Part shown: positions 18,308-27,149 of the stretch, in pieces
Layout: the number at the start of each line of letters is the position of its first letter
How positions within the stretch are numbered: position 1 is the stretch's first letter
Assembly (NCBI RefSeq): GCF_001544495.1
Contig: NZ_FCNZ02000019.1
Location: forward strand, 60,159-124,158
Direction of reading: 5' to 3'
From: Caballeronia telluris
GTDB taxonomy: Bacteria > Pseudomonadota > Gammaproteobacteria > Burkholderiales > Burkholderiaceae
DNA: 64,000 nt
The notes under the pieces: generated by a model
The model's input: the letters and a program-made list of their open reading frames with translations, nothing else
Told to the model about the DNA's origin: nothing
Databases searched by the model: none
Program-made: the position numbers and the translations under genes

Positions 18308-18342
18308 CGGCACCGGCAGTAAGATCAGTCGCACCGGTGCCG
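18308..18342. promoter_or_regulatory. Inverted repeat upstream of the NADP-binding oxidoreductase
   Basis: CGGCACCGG (18308-18316) and CCGGTGCCG (18334-18342), a 9-bp perfect dyad with a 17-base spacer. No T run follows, so an operator or 5' leader hairpin is likelier than a terminator. It lies 45 bp before the start at 18387. Confidence 0.45.
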
Positions 18343-18386
18343 CGCATCGCGCGCGGCGACGCCGAGCAATCCAACGGAGAGTCGCA

Positions 18387-19082
18387 ATGAAAATAGGCAT
18401 CATCGGAGCGGGCAATATCGGCAGCGTGCTGGCGCTGCGTTTCGTCGAACGCGGGCATCAGGTGAAGATCGGCAACTCGCGCGGACCGGGCACGCTCGGC
18501 GAAGTCGAGCGCGAAACCGGCGCCACGTCGGCCGAACTGAAAGAGGTGGTGAAGGACGCGGACGTCATCGTCGTGACGATTCCGGAGGCGAAGGTGCCCA
18601 ACCTGCCGAAGGACCTGTTCGCGGGCGTTCCGGCGAGCACGGTCGTGATCGACACCGGCAATTACTATCCGCGCCAGCGCGACGGGCGCATCGCGGGCAT
18701 CGAGAAGGGTTCGACGGAAAGCCGCTGGGTCGAGGAGCAGATCGGGCGGCCAGTCGTGAAGGCGTTCAACAATATCTACGCGGATCACCTGCGCAACAAG
18801 GGCACGCCGGCCGGCACGCCGAAGCGCATCGCGCTGCCGGTGGCGGGCGACGACGCGAAGGCGAAGGCCGTGGTGATGAAGCTCGTCGACGAAGTGGGGT
18901 TCGATGCCGTCGACGCCGGCACGCTCGACGATTCCTGGCGCCAGCAGCCCGCGACGCCCGTCTACACCGCCGATCGCGACGCCGAAGGCGTGCGCGCCGC
19001 GCTGCAACAGGCCGATCCGGTCAGGAAGCCCGAGTGGCGCGCAACCGACCGGAGCCCCGGCGACTTCGACAACCCCGCGTGA
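18387..19082 (+). CDS. NADP-binding oxidoreductase (F420-reductase-like Rossmann protein)
   Basis: 231 residues from ATG 18387, with GGAGAG upstream. The N-terminus is a Rossmann fold (MKIGIIGAGNIGSVLALRF), followed by the GNSRGPGTL phosphate-binding segment typical of NADP-specific members, and DVIVVTIPEAKV. The segment VVKAFNNIYADHL is characteristic of the F420-dependent NADP reductase-like family found also in bacteria without F420. The physiological substrate is unknown. It converges on the peptide-binding protein gene, with stops adjacent. Confidence 0.82.
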   Translation: MKIGIIGAGNIGSVLALRFVERGHQVKIGNSRGPGTLGEVERETGATSAELKEVVKDADVIVVTIPEAKVPNLPKDLFAGVPASTVVIDTGNYYPRQRDGRIAGIEKGSTESRWVEEQIGRPVVKAFNNIYADHLRNKGTPAGTPKRIALPVAGDDAKAKAVVMKLVDEVGFDAVDAGTLDDSWRQQPATPVYTADRDAEGVRAALQQADPVRKPEWRATDRSPGDFDNPA

Positions 19083-19083
19083 C

Positions 19084-20703
19084 CTAGTCGAGCGTGATGC
19101 CGTCGAAACGGTGGCCGCCGAGCGGGCTGATCAGATAGCCGTGCACGCGCTTCGAAATCGGCTGATAGGCGTTCGCGTGCGCGATCGGCGTGTACGGCAC
19201 CTGGTCCTTGAAGACGACCTGCGCTTCCTCGTAGAGCTTCGTGCGCGCGCTCTGGTCCGTGACGAGACGCGCCTTCGCGAGCAGGTCGTCGAACTGCTTG
19301 TTGCACCATTTCGCCATGTTGCTGCCGTGCACGGCGTCGCAGCCGAGCGTCGTGCCGAGCCAGTTGTCGGGGTCGCCGTTGTCGCCGAGCCAGCCGTAGA
19401 GGATCGCGTCGTGCTCGCCGTCCTGCTTCGCGCGCTTGTTGTACTCGGCCCATTCGTAGCTGACGATCTTCGCCTTCACGCCGATCTTCGCCCAGTCCGA
19501 CTGGATCAGCTGCGCCATCAGCCGCGCGTTCGGGTTGTAGCCGCGCTGGACCGGCATCGCCCAGAGCGTGATCGAGAAGCCGTCCGGGAAGCCGGCCTGC
19601 TTCAACAGGTCGCGCGCCTTCGCGGGGTCGTAGGGCGCGTCCTTCAGCGCCTTGTTGTACGACCATTGCGACGGCGGCATCGGATTCGTCGCGACCGTCG
19701 CCGCGCCCTCGTAGACGTTCTTGATGATCGCCTGTTTGTCGACGGCCATGTCGAGCGCCCGGCGCACGAGCACGTTGTCGAGCGGCTTGTGCGTCGTGTT
19801 GTAGCCGACATACGCGACGTTGAAGCCGACGCCCGACAGCACCGCGAGCTTCGGATCCTTTTTCGCGGCGGCGATGTCGGCGGGACGCGCGAACGACGTC
19901 AACTGGCACTCGCCGCTCGCGAGTTTCTGCATGCGCACGGCGGCATCGGGCGTGATCGAGAAGACGAGCTTGTCGATGTGCACGTCCTTTTTGTTCCAGT
20001 AGGTCGGGTTCGCGTCGTAGCGGATCGTCGCGTCCTTCTGATAGTCGCGGAACACGAACGCGCCCGTGCCGACCGGCTTCTGATTGATGTCCTCGGGCTT
20101 GCCGGTCTTCAGCAGTTGCGCCGCGTATTCGGCGGAAACGATCGAGGCGAATTCCATCGCGATGTTGCGCACGAACACGACGTCCGCCGTCTTGAGCGTG
20201 AAGCGCACGGTGTAGTCGTCGAGTTTTTCGACCGATGCGATGTTCTTGTCGTAGCCGAGGTCGGTCAGGTAAGGGAAGCCGACCGGATGCGCCTTCTGGA
20301 ACGGCTCGTTCGGGTCGACCATGCGCTTGAACGTGAAGACGACGTCGTCGGCGTTGAAATCGCGCGTCGGCTTGAAATACGGTGTCGACTGGAACTTGAC
20401 GCCGTGTCGCAAGTGGAACGTGAAGCTCTTCGCGTCGGGCGCTTCGTCCCACTTTTCGGCGAGTCCCGGCACGAGGTCGAGCGAGCCGCGCCTGAACTCG
20501 ACGAGCGTATCGTAGACGGCATGGGCGCCCGCATCAAAATCGGTGCTGGTCGTGTATTGCGCGGAGTCGAAGCCCGCGGGGCTGCCTTCGGAGCAGAACA
20601 CGAGCGTTTTGCTCGCGGCCGATGCCATATGAGGCGCGGCGGCGAACGCCAGGGCAATGGCGCCGAGCGCCTTCAACCGCGATACGGAACGTGAACGGAT
20701 CAT
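19084..20703 (-). CDS. Peptide ABC transporter substrate-binding protein (DppA-like)
   Basis: 539 residues. A signal peptide (LKALGAIALAFAAAPHMASA) precedes the mature start ASKTLVFCSEGSPAGFDSAQY, characteristic of DppA-type dipeptide receptors of family 5. Other visible blocks are FHLRHGVKFQST, NADDVVFTFKRM, the dipeptide-pocket-like YGWLGDNGDPDNWLGT and a conserved Cys near GCDAVHGSN. No permease or ATPase genes are adjacent, so it supplies a transporter encoded elsewhere. Divergent from ribA. Confidence 0.9.
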   Translation of the reverse strand: MIRSRSVSRLKALGAIALAFAAAPHMASAASKTLVFCSEGSPAGFDSAQYTTSTDFDAGAHAVYDTLVEFRRGSLDLVPGLAEKWDEAPDAKSFTFHLRHGVKFQSTPYFKPTRDFNADDVVFTFKRMVDPNEPFQKAHPVGFPYLTDLGYDKNIASVEKLDDYTVRFTLKTADVVFVRNIAMEFASIVSAEYAAQLLKTGKPEDINQKPVGTGAFVFRDYQKDATIRYDANPTYWNKKDVHIDKLVFSITPDAAVRMQKLASGECQLTSFARPADIAAAKKDPKLAVLSGVGFNVAYVGYNTTHKPLDNVLVRRALDMAVDKQAIIKNVYEGAATVATNPMPPSQWSYNKALKDAPYDPAKARDLLKQAGFPDGFSITLWAMPVQRGYNPNARLMAQLIQSDWAKIGVKAKIVSYEWAEYNKRAKQDGEHDAILYGWLGDNGDPDNWLGTTLGCDAVHGSNMAKWCNKQFDDLLAKARLVTDQSARTKLYEEAQVVFKDQVPYTPIAHANAYQPISKRVHGYLISPLGGHRFDGITLD

Positions 20704-20881
20704 TTTTCTTCTTCGCTGGAGTCGTTTGAAAAGGTGCCCCGTACTCTACCAAGCGATGAATTTCGGACGAAGCGATGCTTTCTGCTTTAGATCCCCGACG
20801 CGCGGCACCCTGTCCCCAAACAACGGCAAAAACCCTGCATACCGGGGCGAAAAGCTGCAAACTTTCCCGAGGGGCTTTAAC

Positions 20882-21619
20882 ATGACGTCCCGGGCAGCCG
20901 CAAATTGCCGCCAGAGACTCGCCGAAACAACTATGAAAACCGCTTCCGATTCACAAGCCGTGCAAGACGCGCAGCCCACGCAGGCCGACCACGCGGGCTT
21001 CGGCCAGTGCGCCCCCAACGAAGACGTCGAACTCGCCGCCACCGCGACGATTCCGACGCGCTACGGCACGTTCGCGTCGTACGTCTATCGCGTGAAGCGC
21101 ACCGACATCGAGCACATCGTGTTCGTGATGGGCGACGTGCGGGGCGGCGAATCGGTGCTGACGCGCCTGCATTCGGAATGCGTCACGGGCGACGTGTTCG
21201 GCTCGTACCGCTGCGACTGCGGCGAACAACTGGACCTCGCGCTGCGCTACATCGCGGCGGAAGACCGCGGCATCCTGCTGTACCTGCGCGGCCACGAAGG
21301 GCGGGGCATCGGCCTCGCGAACAAGATCCGCGCGTATGCGCTGCAGGAGCAGGGGCTCGATACCGTCGATGCGAACCTGCACCTGGGTCTGCCCGACGAC
21401 GCCCGCGAATACGACTCGGCCGCCGCGATCCTGCGGGCGCTGAACGTGAAGTCGGTGCGGCTGATGAGCAACAATCCGTCGAAGTTCGACACGCTGCTCA
21501 AGCACGACATTCCGGTGTGCGAACGCGTCGCGCTCGCCATTCCGATGCGCGAGGAAAACGAGCGCTACATCAAGACGAAGCAGGCGCGCTTCGGTCACTA
21601 CTTCGACGAAAACGAATAA
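20882..21619 (+). CDS. ribA: GTP cyclohydrolase II
   Basis: Catalyses the first step of riboflavin synthesis, opening GTP to the diaminopyrimidine. 245 residues from ATG 20882, which has GAGGGG upstream; an in-frame ATG at 20933 (228 residues) lacks a good site but cannot be excluded. Zinc ligands C100, C111 and C113 are in SECVTGDVFGSYRCDCGEQ. The catalytic loop YLRGHEGRGIGL and GTP-binding VRLMSNNPSKFD are present. It is the standalone form with no RibB domain. No FMN riboswitch was recognised upstream. Confidence 0.95.
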   Translation: MTSRAAANCRQRLAETTMKTASDSQAVQDAQPTQADHAGFGQCAPNEDVELAATATIPTRYGTFASYVYRVKRTDIEHIVFVMGDVRGGESVLTRLHSECVTGDVFGSYRCDCGEQLDLALRYIAAEDRGILLYLRGHEGRGIGLANKIRAYALQEQGLDTVDANLHLGLPDDAREYDSAAAILRALNVKSVRLMSNNPSKFDTLLKHDIPVCERVALAIPMREENERYIKTKQARFGHYFDENE

Positions 21620-21625
21620 CGCGCG

Positions 21626-22363
21626 TCACTGCGCATCATGAAAGATGATGCCAAGCGTATGCCGGTGCCCCGAGCGCAGCCGGCTCACGCCATGCCGCAT
21701 GTTCACGCGATACGCGCCGCGCGTGCCCGTCACGGGCCGATGATGCACCGCGAACACCACGGCGTCGCCCTGCGAGAGCGGCACGACTTCCGCGCGTGAC
21801 TGCATCCGCGGACGCTGCTCGGTCAGCACGAACTCGCCGCCGGTGAAATCGCGTCCGGGTTGCGAGAGCAGGATCGCCAACTGGATCGGAAAGACGTGTT
21901 CGCCGTACAGGTCCTGATGCAGGCAGTTGTAGTCGCCTGCCTCGTATTGCAGGATCAGCGGCGTCGGTCGTGTCTGACCGGCGCGGTGGCAACGCTCGAT
22001 GAATTCGCCGTGCCGCGCCGGATAGCGCGCGTCAATCTTCATGATTTCGTTCCAGCGGTTCGCGACCGGCGCGAGATGCGGATAAGCGGCACCGCGAAGC
22101 GCTTCGACCGTCTCCGGCAGCGGATAGTCGAAATACTTGTACTCGCCGCGCCCGAAGCCGTGTCGCTCCATCACGACGCGGCTGCGGTAGAGGTCGTCGC
22201 GTGCGTAGTTTGCGGCGAGCGCCTTGCATTCCTGCGGCGTCAGCAGTTGCTCGACCACCGCGCAGCCGAACCGGTCGAGTTCGTCCTCGACACGCGACCA
22301 GTCCACCGCCGCCACGCGCTCGGCCGCCGATGCGGCTTTCGCCGCGTTTTCCCACACCTTCAT
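21626..22363 (-). CDS. 2OG-Fe(II) oxygenase
   Basis: 245 residues from ATG 22363, chosen because AGGAG precedes it; the frame is open about 70 codons further but that part is basic and non-conserved in appearance. Iron ligands appear as the HxD motif in NCLHQDLYGEHVFP and a distal histidine in NMRHGVSRLRSGHRHTLG, with the 2-oxoglutarate-binding arginine close by. FTGGEFVLTEQRPRMQSR is typical of the prolyl-4-hydroxylase-like group. Substrate unknown. It converges on ribA with stops 7 bp apart. Confidence 0.85.
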   Translation of the reverse strand: MKVWENAAKAASAAERVAAVDWSRVEDELDRFGCAVVEQLLTPQECKALAANYARDDLYRSRVVMERHGFGRGEYKYFDYPLPETVEALRGAAYPHLAPVANRWNEIMKIDARYPARHGEFIERCHRAGQTRPTPLILQYEAGDYNCLHQDLYGEHVFPIQLAILLSQPGRDFTGGEFVLTEQRPRMQSRAEVVPLSQGDAVVFAVHHRPVTGTRGAYRVNMRHGVSRLRSGHRHTLGIIFHDAQ

Positions 22364-22478
22364 CGATGGCTCCTGTCGATCCCATGAGGCTTGATCGCCT
22401 TCCGAAGCATGCAGTGTGCATCCGGGCGCGCAGGGAGAACCATCCGTGTCTTGCTCTGACATTCGACGCGCGGGCCGA

Positions 22479-23084
22479 TCAGGGGCCGGCGGGTGCGTCG
22501 GATTGCTCGCGCGCGTGCGCATTGCGCAAACGGATGATCGTCTGGCGCGATGTGTTGAAGGTCTGCGCAACCGCCGTCACGGTCTTGCCAGCCGCGAGCG
22601 CGCGCAACGCCTGGTTGCGCTGGCTGTCGGTGAGCGAGGCGGGCCGGCCTTGCGGCAATCCCAGGCGCTTGGCCGCAGCCGCCGCCTCCAGCGCCCGTGC
22701 CCGCTTCGCAAGACGCTCCACTTCGACCGCGATTTCGAGCGCGCGCATCGGCGAGTCGCTGCCGCTCGCGGTCAGGCTGGTGCGGCCGTACTCCAGACAA
22801 ACGACATCGACGCCGCGATGCGCGAGCATCTTGAGCGTGCTCACGACGTCGCCGATACTGTTGCCGAGGTAGTGCAGCCGCGCGATCAGCATCGTGTCGC
22901 CGGCCGTCACGCGGCGCAGCACGCGCTGCAACGCGGGCCGGGCCGCGGCGGGTGCGGCGATGCCGCAGGCGTCGGCCACCACGCCGCTCATGTCCACGAG
23001 AAAACCGGCGGCGTCGATGTCGAAGAGATCGCGCTCGCGCACGGTATCGTCGTCGCCGGTGTTCATGTACACGATGTACGCCAT
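22479..23084 (-). CDS. Serine recombinase-like protein lacking catalytic residues
   Basis: 201 residues with the overall plan of small resolvases: an N-terminal fold ending RGVDVVCLEYG, and a C-terminal helix-turn-helix (GRPASLTDSQRNQALRALAA...AVAQTFNTSRQTIIRLR). The catalytic core is altered. The usual YARVSTxxQ is AYIVYMNTGDDD here, with Thr where Ser should be, and the DRLGR arginine pair is reduced to ARLHY. It should bind DNA but not cut it, so a regulatory role is more likely than recombination. The gene is intact and of host-like composition, arguing against simple decay. Confidence 0.72.
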   Translation of the reverse strand: MAYIVYMNTGDDDTVRERDLFDIDAAGFLVDMSGVVADACGIAAPAAARPALQRVLRRVTAGDTMLIARLHYLGNSIGDVVSTLKMLAHRGVDVVCLEYGRTSLTASGSDSPMRALEIAVEVERLAKRARALEAAAAAKRLGLPQGRPASLTDSQRNQALRALAAGKTVTAVAQTFNTSRQTIIRLRNAHAREQSDAPAGP

Positions 23085-23129
23085 CGATCGCGCTCCTCCG
23101 GTTCGGCCTCGCGGCCCGCGCGGCCCCGC

Positions 23130-23621
23130 TCAGTGAGCGGTCGCGACTTCGGTGATCTTGTTCTGCAGCGCTTCTTTACGCGCCGCGATCTTCGCACCGA
23201 GCGCCATCAAGTCGATCCCGGCGCTGCGCAATTCCGGAAAGAGCGTCGATTCTTCTTCCTCGACGTGATGCTTCACGTTCTCGGAGAGCACCTTGTAGGT
23301 CGCATCGAAGCCCTCGTCGCCGGCCTTAAGCTCGGTGAACTTGTCGATCAGCGTCTTGACGAGAAAGTGCTCGACATAAGCCTCGTCGACCCCGTCTTTT
23401 TCGTCGTCTTTCAGGACGCCGCGCGCGCCGGGATAGAGCAGTTCTTCCTCGACCATCGCGTGGATCGTGAGAAGTTCGCAGGTGCGCTGAACGAGCGTCG
23501 TCTTGCGTTCGAGGTCGTCTTTCGGTGCGCGCTCGAAGGCGTCGAGAAGTTGTTCGATGGCGCGGTGGTCGGCTTCGAGTATCGCGAGTGCGTCCTGCGC
23601 GGAGGCTTTTGCTGTGGTCAT
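23130..23621 (-). CDS. Hemerythrin domain protein
   Basis: 163 residues; GAGGTG precedes ATG 23621. A single four-helix hemerythrin bundle with di-iron ligand pattern: H in EADHRAIE, HxxxE in LTIHAMVEEEL, H in YVEHFLVKT and HxxxE in VKHHVEEEESTLFPEL. Such proteins bind O2 or NO or sense iron and oxidative stress in the cytoplasm. It lies alone on the minus strand between the degenerate recombinase and the helicase. Confidence 0.9.
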   Translation of the reverse strand: MTTAKASAQDALAILEADHRAIEQLLDAFERAPKDDLERKTTLVQRTCELLTIHAMVEEELLYPGARGVLKDDEKDGVDEAYVEHFLVKTLIDKFTELKAGDEGFDATYKVLSENVKHHVEEEESTLFPELRSAGIDLMALGAKIAARKEALQNKITEVATAH

Positions 23622-23702
23622 GATGGCACCTCGGTTGTGGGTGCACAGCTCTAGCAATACGGGTGCCAGCGCTTGAGACCGGCAGTACGGCGGCCCGGCG
23701 TT

Positions 23703-26030
23703 TCAGGCGTCGCAATGCCGCATCACGTCTACGCGCCACCAGGCCGGCAAGAGCCTTTGTACGTCGGGCCGCGCAAAGCGATCGTCGATCAGATAAAGCA
23801 CGCCGCGATCGTCGGGTCCGCGAATCACGCGCCCCGCCGCCTGAACGACTTTTTGCAAGCCAGGGAAAAGATACGTGTAGTCGTAGCCCGCGCCGAATGC
23901 CTCGTGCATGCGCGCTTTCATCTGCTGGTTGACCGGATTGAGCTGCGGCAGCCCGAGCGTCGCGACGAACGCGCCGACGAGCCGCGTCCCCGGTAAGTCG
24001 ATGGCCTCGCCGAACGCACCGCCCAGCACCGCGAAACCGATGCCGCAGCCGTCCGGCGCGAAGCGCGCGAGGAACGCGTGCTGGTCGGCTTCGCTCATCG
24101 CGCGCGCCTGCTCCCACACCGGAACGTGCGGATGGCGCGCGGCGAAAGCGGCCGCCACCTGCGCCAGATAGTCGAAGCTGCTGAAGAAGCTCAGATAGTT
24201 GCCGGGCGCGCGCGCATATTGCGCGGCGATCAGGTCGACCACCTGCGCGACCGATTGCGCGCGGTCGCGATAACGCGTGGAGACGTCGGCGATGGCGCGC
24301 ACCTGCAACTGCTCCGCGACGAACGGCGAATCGACGTCCACGCGCGCGCTCGTTTCCGGCAGGCCGAGCGTGTCGCTGTAGAAGTGCGCCGGCGTGAGCG
24401 TCGCGGAGAAGAGGGCGACCGAATGCGCGCGCGCAAAGCGCGGCTTCAGATGCGGCGCCGGGATCACGTTGCGCAGGCAGAGCACGGCGTTCGGCGTCGT
24501 CAAGCGAAAGCGCGGAGCGAGCGTGATGTCGAAAAGCGAATGCGTGTCGAAGCGCTCGGCGATACGCACGAAATGCATCGCGTCGAAATAGAAGCGCAGG
24601 GTCTCGGGCGCGAAGGCGTCGGGATGCTCGGTGAGGAAGTCGGTCATCTGCGAGATCGCGCGTTGCAGCGTGTCGACGAAGTCCGCCGGCAACGCCGTGA
24701 ACGCGAGGTAATCGGCCGTCTGTCCCGCGGCCAAATCTTTCCAGCTTCGCGCGACGCGCGTGAGCGCGCGCTTGAGCGGGGGCGGCGCGGTGCGGCGCAT
24801 CGCGTCGAAGACAGCCTGATCGAGCGTCGCCGAATACATGCCGCGCGCGCGTTCGACGAGATTGTGCGCCTCGTCGACGAGCACGCTCACGCGCCAGCGG
24901 TTCGCTTCGGCGAGCGCGTACAGCATGGCGCTCGTGTCGAAATAGTAGTTGTAGTCGCCGACGATCACGTCGCTCCAGCGCGACATTTCCTGCCCCAGGT
25001 AATAGGGGCAGACTTCGTGCGCGAGCGCGACTTCGCGGAGCGCGGCCTTGTCGAGGCTCGCGACTTGCAGCGCGGCGGCGCGCGCGTCGGGCAGGCGGTC
25101 GTAGAAGCCGCGCGCGAGCGGACACGATTCGCCGTGGCACGCACGGTCCGGATGCTCGCAGGCTTTCTCGCGCGCGGTGAGTTCGAGCACGCGAAGCGGC
25201 GCGCGGTCCGGCGCTTCCGTCAGCGTTTTCAAAGCGTCCAGCGCGAGTTGCCGCCCGGCGCTTTTCGCGGTGAGGAAGAAAATCTTGTCGAACTGCTGCG
25301 CGGGCCACGCCTTGAGCAGCGGAAAGAGCGTACCGACGGTCTTGCCGATGCCCGTTGGCGCCTGCGCCATCAGGCAGCGCTGATTCACCGCGCAGCGATA
25401 GACGGCTTCAGCGAGTGCGCGCTGTCCCGGCCTGAACGACGCGTGCGGAAACGCGAGCGCGGCGAGCGCCGCGTTGCGCGCCTCGCGATGCCGCACTTCC
25501 TGCGTGGCCCGCGCGATGAAACGCTCGCACTGTTCGACGAAATGCGCGCGCAACGCGTCGGCTGAGTGCGTCTCGACGATGACCGTTTCCTTCTGGCTCG
25601 CGATGTCGAAATACACGAGGGCGATGCGCATCTGCATGAGGCCCAGCTTGCTGCACAGCAGCCAGCCATAGACGCGCGCCTGCGCCCAGTGCAGATGCCG
25701 GTGATTGTCGGGCATCGCATCGAGCTTGCCGCGATGGGTCTTGATCTCTTCGAGCTGATTCGAGGCGGGATCGTAGCCGTCGGCACGGCCGCGCACCTGA
25801 AGCGGCCCGAAGACCTCGCCGAGCGCAATCTCCGTCTGATAATCCGCCGGCCGCCGGGCGGTCACCGTCGCGTGTCCGGCGATACCTTCGAGTGCCGTGG
25901 GCGACGGAGTGAAGCGCAGATCGAGGTCGCCGCGCTTGGCTGTGAATTCGCACAGCGCGCGGACCGCGACGACGTAGCGCGGCGCGTTGTCCGAGACGGG
26001 CGGATCCGGTTGTGTGGCTACTGTATGCAT
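23703..26030 (-). CDS. SOS-controlled Fe-S helicase with N-terminal PD-(D/E)XK nuclease
   Basis: 775 residues from ATG 26030. The N-terminus holds a RecB/Cas4-like nuclease core (D84 in RGRADGYD, E95-I-K97 in EEIKTHRG). The helicase part is XPD/DinG-like: Walker A APTGIGKT (224-231), four cysteines for a 4Fe-4S cluster (C291, C298, C303, C341) and DEAH (386-389), ending with the superfamily 2 C-terminal motif QAAGRVIRG. It should unwind 5'-3' and cleave DNA during repair. A perfect LexA-type box covers its start codon, so it belongs to the SOS regulon. No clear Shine-Dalgarno is present; a leaderless mRNA is possible. Confidence 0.9.
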   Translation of the reverse strand: MHTVATQPDPPVSDNAPRYVVAVRALCEFTAKRGDLDLRFTPSPTALEGIAGHATVTARRPADYQTEIALGEVFGPLQVRGRADGYDPASNQLEEIKTHRGKLDAMPDNHRHLHWAQARVYGWLLCSKLGLMQMRIALVYFDIASQKETVIVETHSADALRAHFVEQCERFIARATQEVRHREARNAALAALAFPHASFRPGQRALAEAVYRCAVNQRCLMAQAPTGIGKTVGTLFPLLKAWPAQQFDKIFFLTAKSAGRQLALDALKTLTEAPDRAPLRVLELTAREKACEHPDRACHGESCPLARGFYDRLPDARAAALQVASLDKAALREVALAHEVCPYYLGQEMSRWSDVIVGDYNYYFDTSAMLYALAEANRWRVSVLVDEAHNLVERARGMYSATLDQAVFDAMRRTAPPPLKRALTRVARSWKDLAAGQTADYLAFTALPADFVDTLQRAISQMTDFLTEHPDAFAPETLRFYFDAMHFVRIAERFDTHSLFDITLAPRFRLTTPNAVLCLRNVIPAPHLKPRFARAHSVALFSATLTPAHFYSDTLGLPETSARVDVDSPFVAEQLQVRAIADVSTRYRDRAQSVAQVVDLIAAQYARAPGNYLSFFSSFDYLAQVAAAFAARHPHVPVWEQARAMSEADQHAFLARFAPDGCGIGFAVLGGAFGEAIDLPGTRLVGAFVATLGLPQLNPVNQQMKARMHEAFGAGYDYTYLFPGLQKVVQAAGRVIRGPDDRGVLYLIDDRFARPDVQRLLPAWWRVDVMRHCDA

Positions 26031-26038
26031 GTACAGTA
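26019..26038. promoter_or_regulatory. LexA (SOS) box over the helicase start
   Basis: tactgtatgcatgtacagta contains CTGT-N8-ACAG with symmetric flanks TA..TA, matching the proteobacterial LexA consensus. It overlaps the ATG at 26028-26030 of the helicase, so LexA would block transcription initiation directly. Confidence 0.85.
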
Positions 26039-26112
26039 GTTTAGCATCGGGCGCTAAGGACGCGTCCGGCAGCGATGACGCTTGCCGCCAGACGCATCGT
26101 TCCTGCAACGGC

Positions 26113-26352
26113 TTACTGCTGGGCTTCGGCGGTCACGTCGGCTTGCTGGGCTTTCGCGAGTCGCGCATCGCTCGCATTGCCCTGACCGGCTTGCTCGGCC
26201 GCAATCGTTTGCTCGCTCATCCCGCGTTGAGAACTCGGCGCGCCTTGCGACGGACCATAGAACGGCGCCGGTCCATAACCGCTCGCAAAGACGGACGACG
26301 CGAACACCGTGACGAGTGCGGCACTAACGGAGATCCATACCTTCTTCATCAT
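26113..26352 (-). CDS. Small secreted protein, function unknown
   Basis: 79 residues; AGGAG precedes ATG 26352, and a second ATG follows at once. A signal peptide (KKVWISVSAALVTVFASSVFA) is followed by a short polar region rich in Gly, Gln and Ala (SGYGPAPFYGPSQGAPSSQ; ending TAEAQQ). This resembles the small exported DUF4148-like proteins common in Burkholderia, but no diagnostic motif is visible. Its stop is about 80 bp from the helicase start. Confidence 0.65.
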   Translation of the reverse strand: MMKKVWISVSAALVTVFASSVFASGYGPAPFYGPSQGAPSSQRGMSEQTIAAEQAGQGNASDARLAKAQQADVTAEAQQ

Positions 26353-26646
26353 GTTGCTTCTCCTGATCTGATCGGGTTTCAATATGCACTTCATCGGCCT
26401 TGCCTGACGGGGGTGAGCTTTCGACCAGCTGAAATGTGAAGGCAGTGTACGTGCCGATCCATAAGATTTGATCCCCCATGAAGCCCATGTTCTTTTGGGT
26501 GTACGGATGATCGATGCGACCGGCTGGATCGATTCGGCAGCGCTTCAAGAAGTGCTTAAATCAGGAGACGGAGAGGCGTCGAATGCGTCTCAAGGAGGTT
26601 CGAAGGTTCGGATGACGAATTAAATTCGATTTCGTTGGAGAGCCTG
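26353..26646. other. Intergenic region, no gene seen
   Basis: This contains the promoter of the small secreted gene and the downstream side of the 75-residue gene. No convincing coding frame, hairpin or repeat was found. Confidence 0.5.
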
Positions 26647-26874
26647 TCAGGCCGCGAGACCTGCGTCGTTCGATGCGGACCGCGAGCCCAGTCGATAACC
26701 CGTCACGAGTCCGAGGTCATACGCGCTCTCGAGCGCACGCGCGAGCTGTTCGACGCCGATCACGCAAAAGTCGGCAGTGAGTTTGCCGGTCGCTTCCAGA
26801 CTCGTGATGCCGAGTGCGTCGCTCGCGATCATTTCCAGTAACTCGAAACGTTCGTCGTTGGTGATGTTGCTCAT
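26647..26874 (-). CDS. Small cytoplasmic protein, function unknown
   Basis: 75 residues; GGGAG precedes ATG 26874 (MSNITNDERFELLEM). No signal peptide or membrane segment. The middle (DFCVIGVEQLARALESAYDLGLVTGYRLG) looks like a compact helical protein. The start was chosen by the ribosome-binding site over a longer frame to 27018. Not assigned to a family. Confidence 0.6.
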   Translation of the reverse strand: MSNITNDERFELLEMIASDALGITSLEATGKLTADFCVIGVEQLARALESAYDLGLVTGYRLGSRSASNDAGLAA

Positions 26875-27149
26875 GTCTTGCTCCCATGTGCGAATGAACC
26901 TGACGCCGCTCTTGCTTCGGATTCGCTTGAACTGCTTAGATAATAGGCAGCATGGGATGCAACAACCTGTGGTGGAATGCCGCGCAAACGCGTGGTCGGG
27001 TGGAATATTCAATTGCAAAAATGTTCACGATGCGCGCGTCCGAACACAGGACGGGGCCGCCCCTCGGCCGCATGTTCTATGCTGGTTGAAGGCCGGCCGC
27101 TCCGCGCGAGCGTACGCGGCGGACGCGTACAGCACGTGAGGAAAGGACG

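Noticed and set aside
18904..20694. 596-codon plus-strand frame
   Set aside because: Antisense shadow of the DppA-like gene; no ribosome-binding site or domain, composition strongly Arg/Val-biased.
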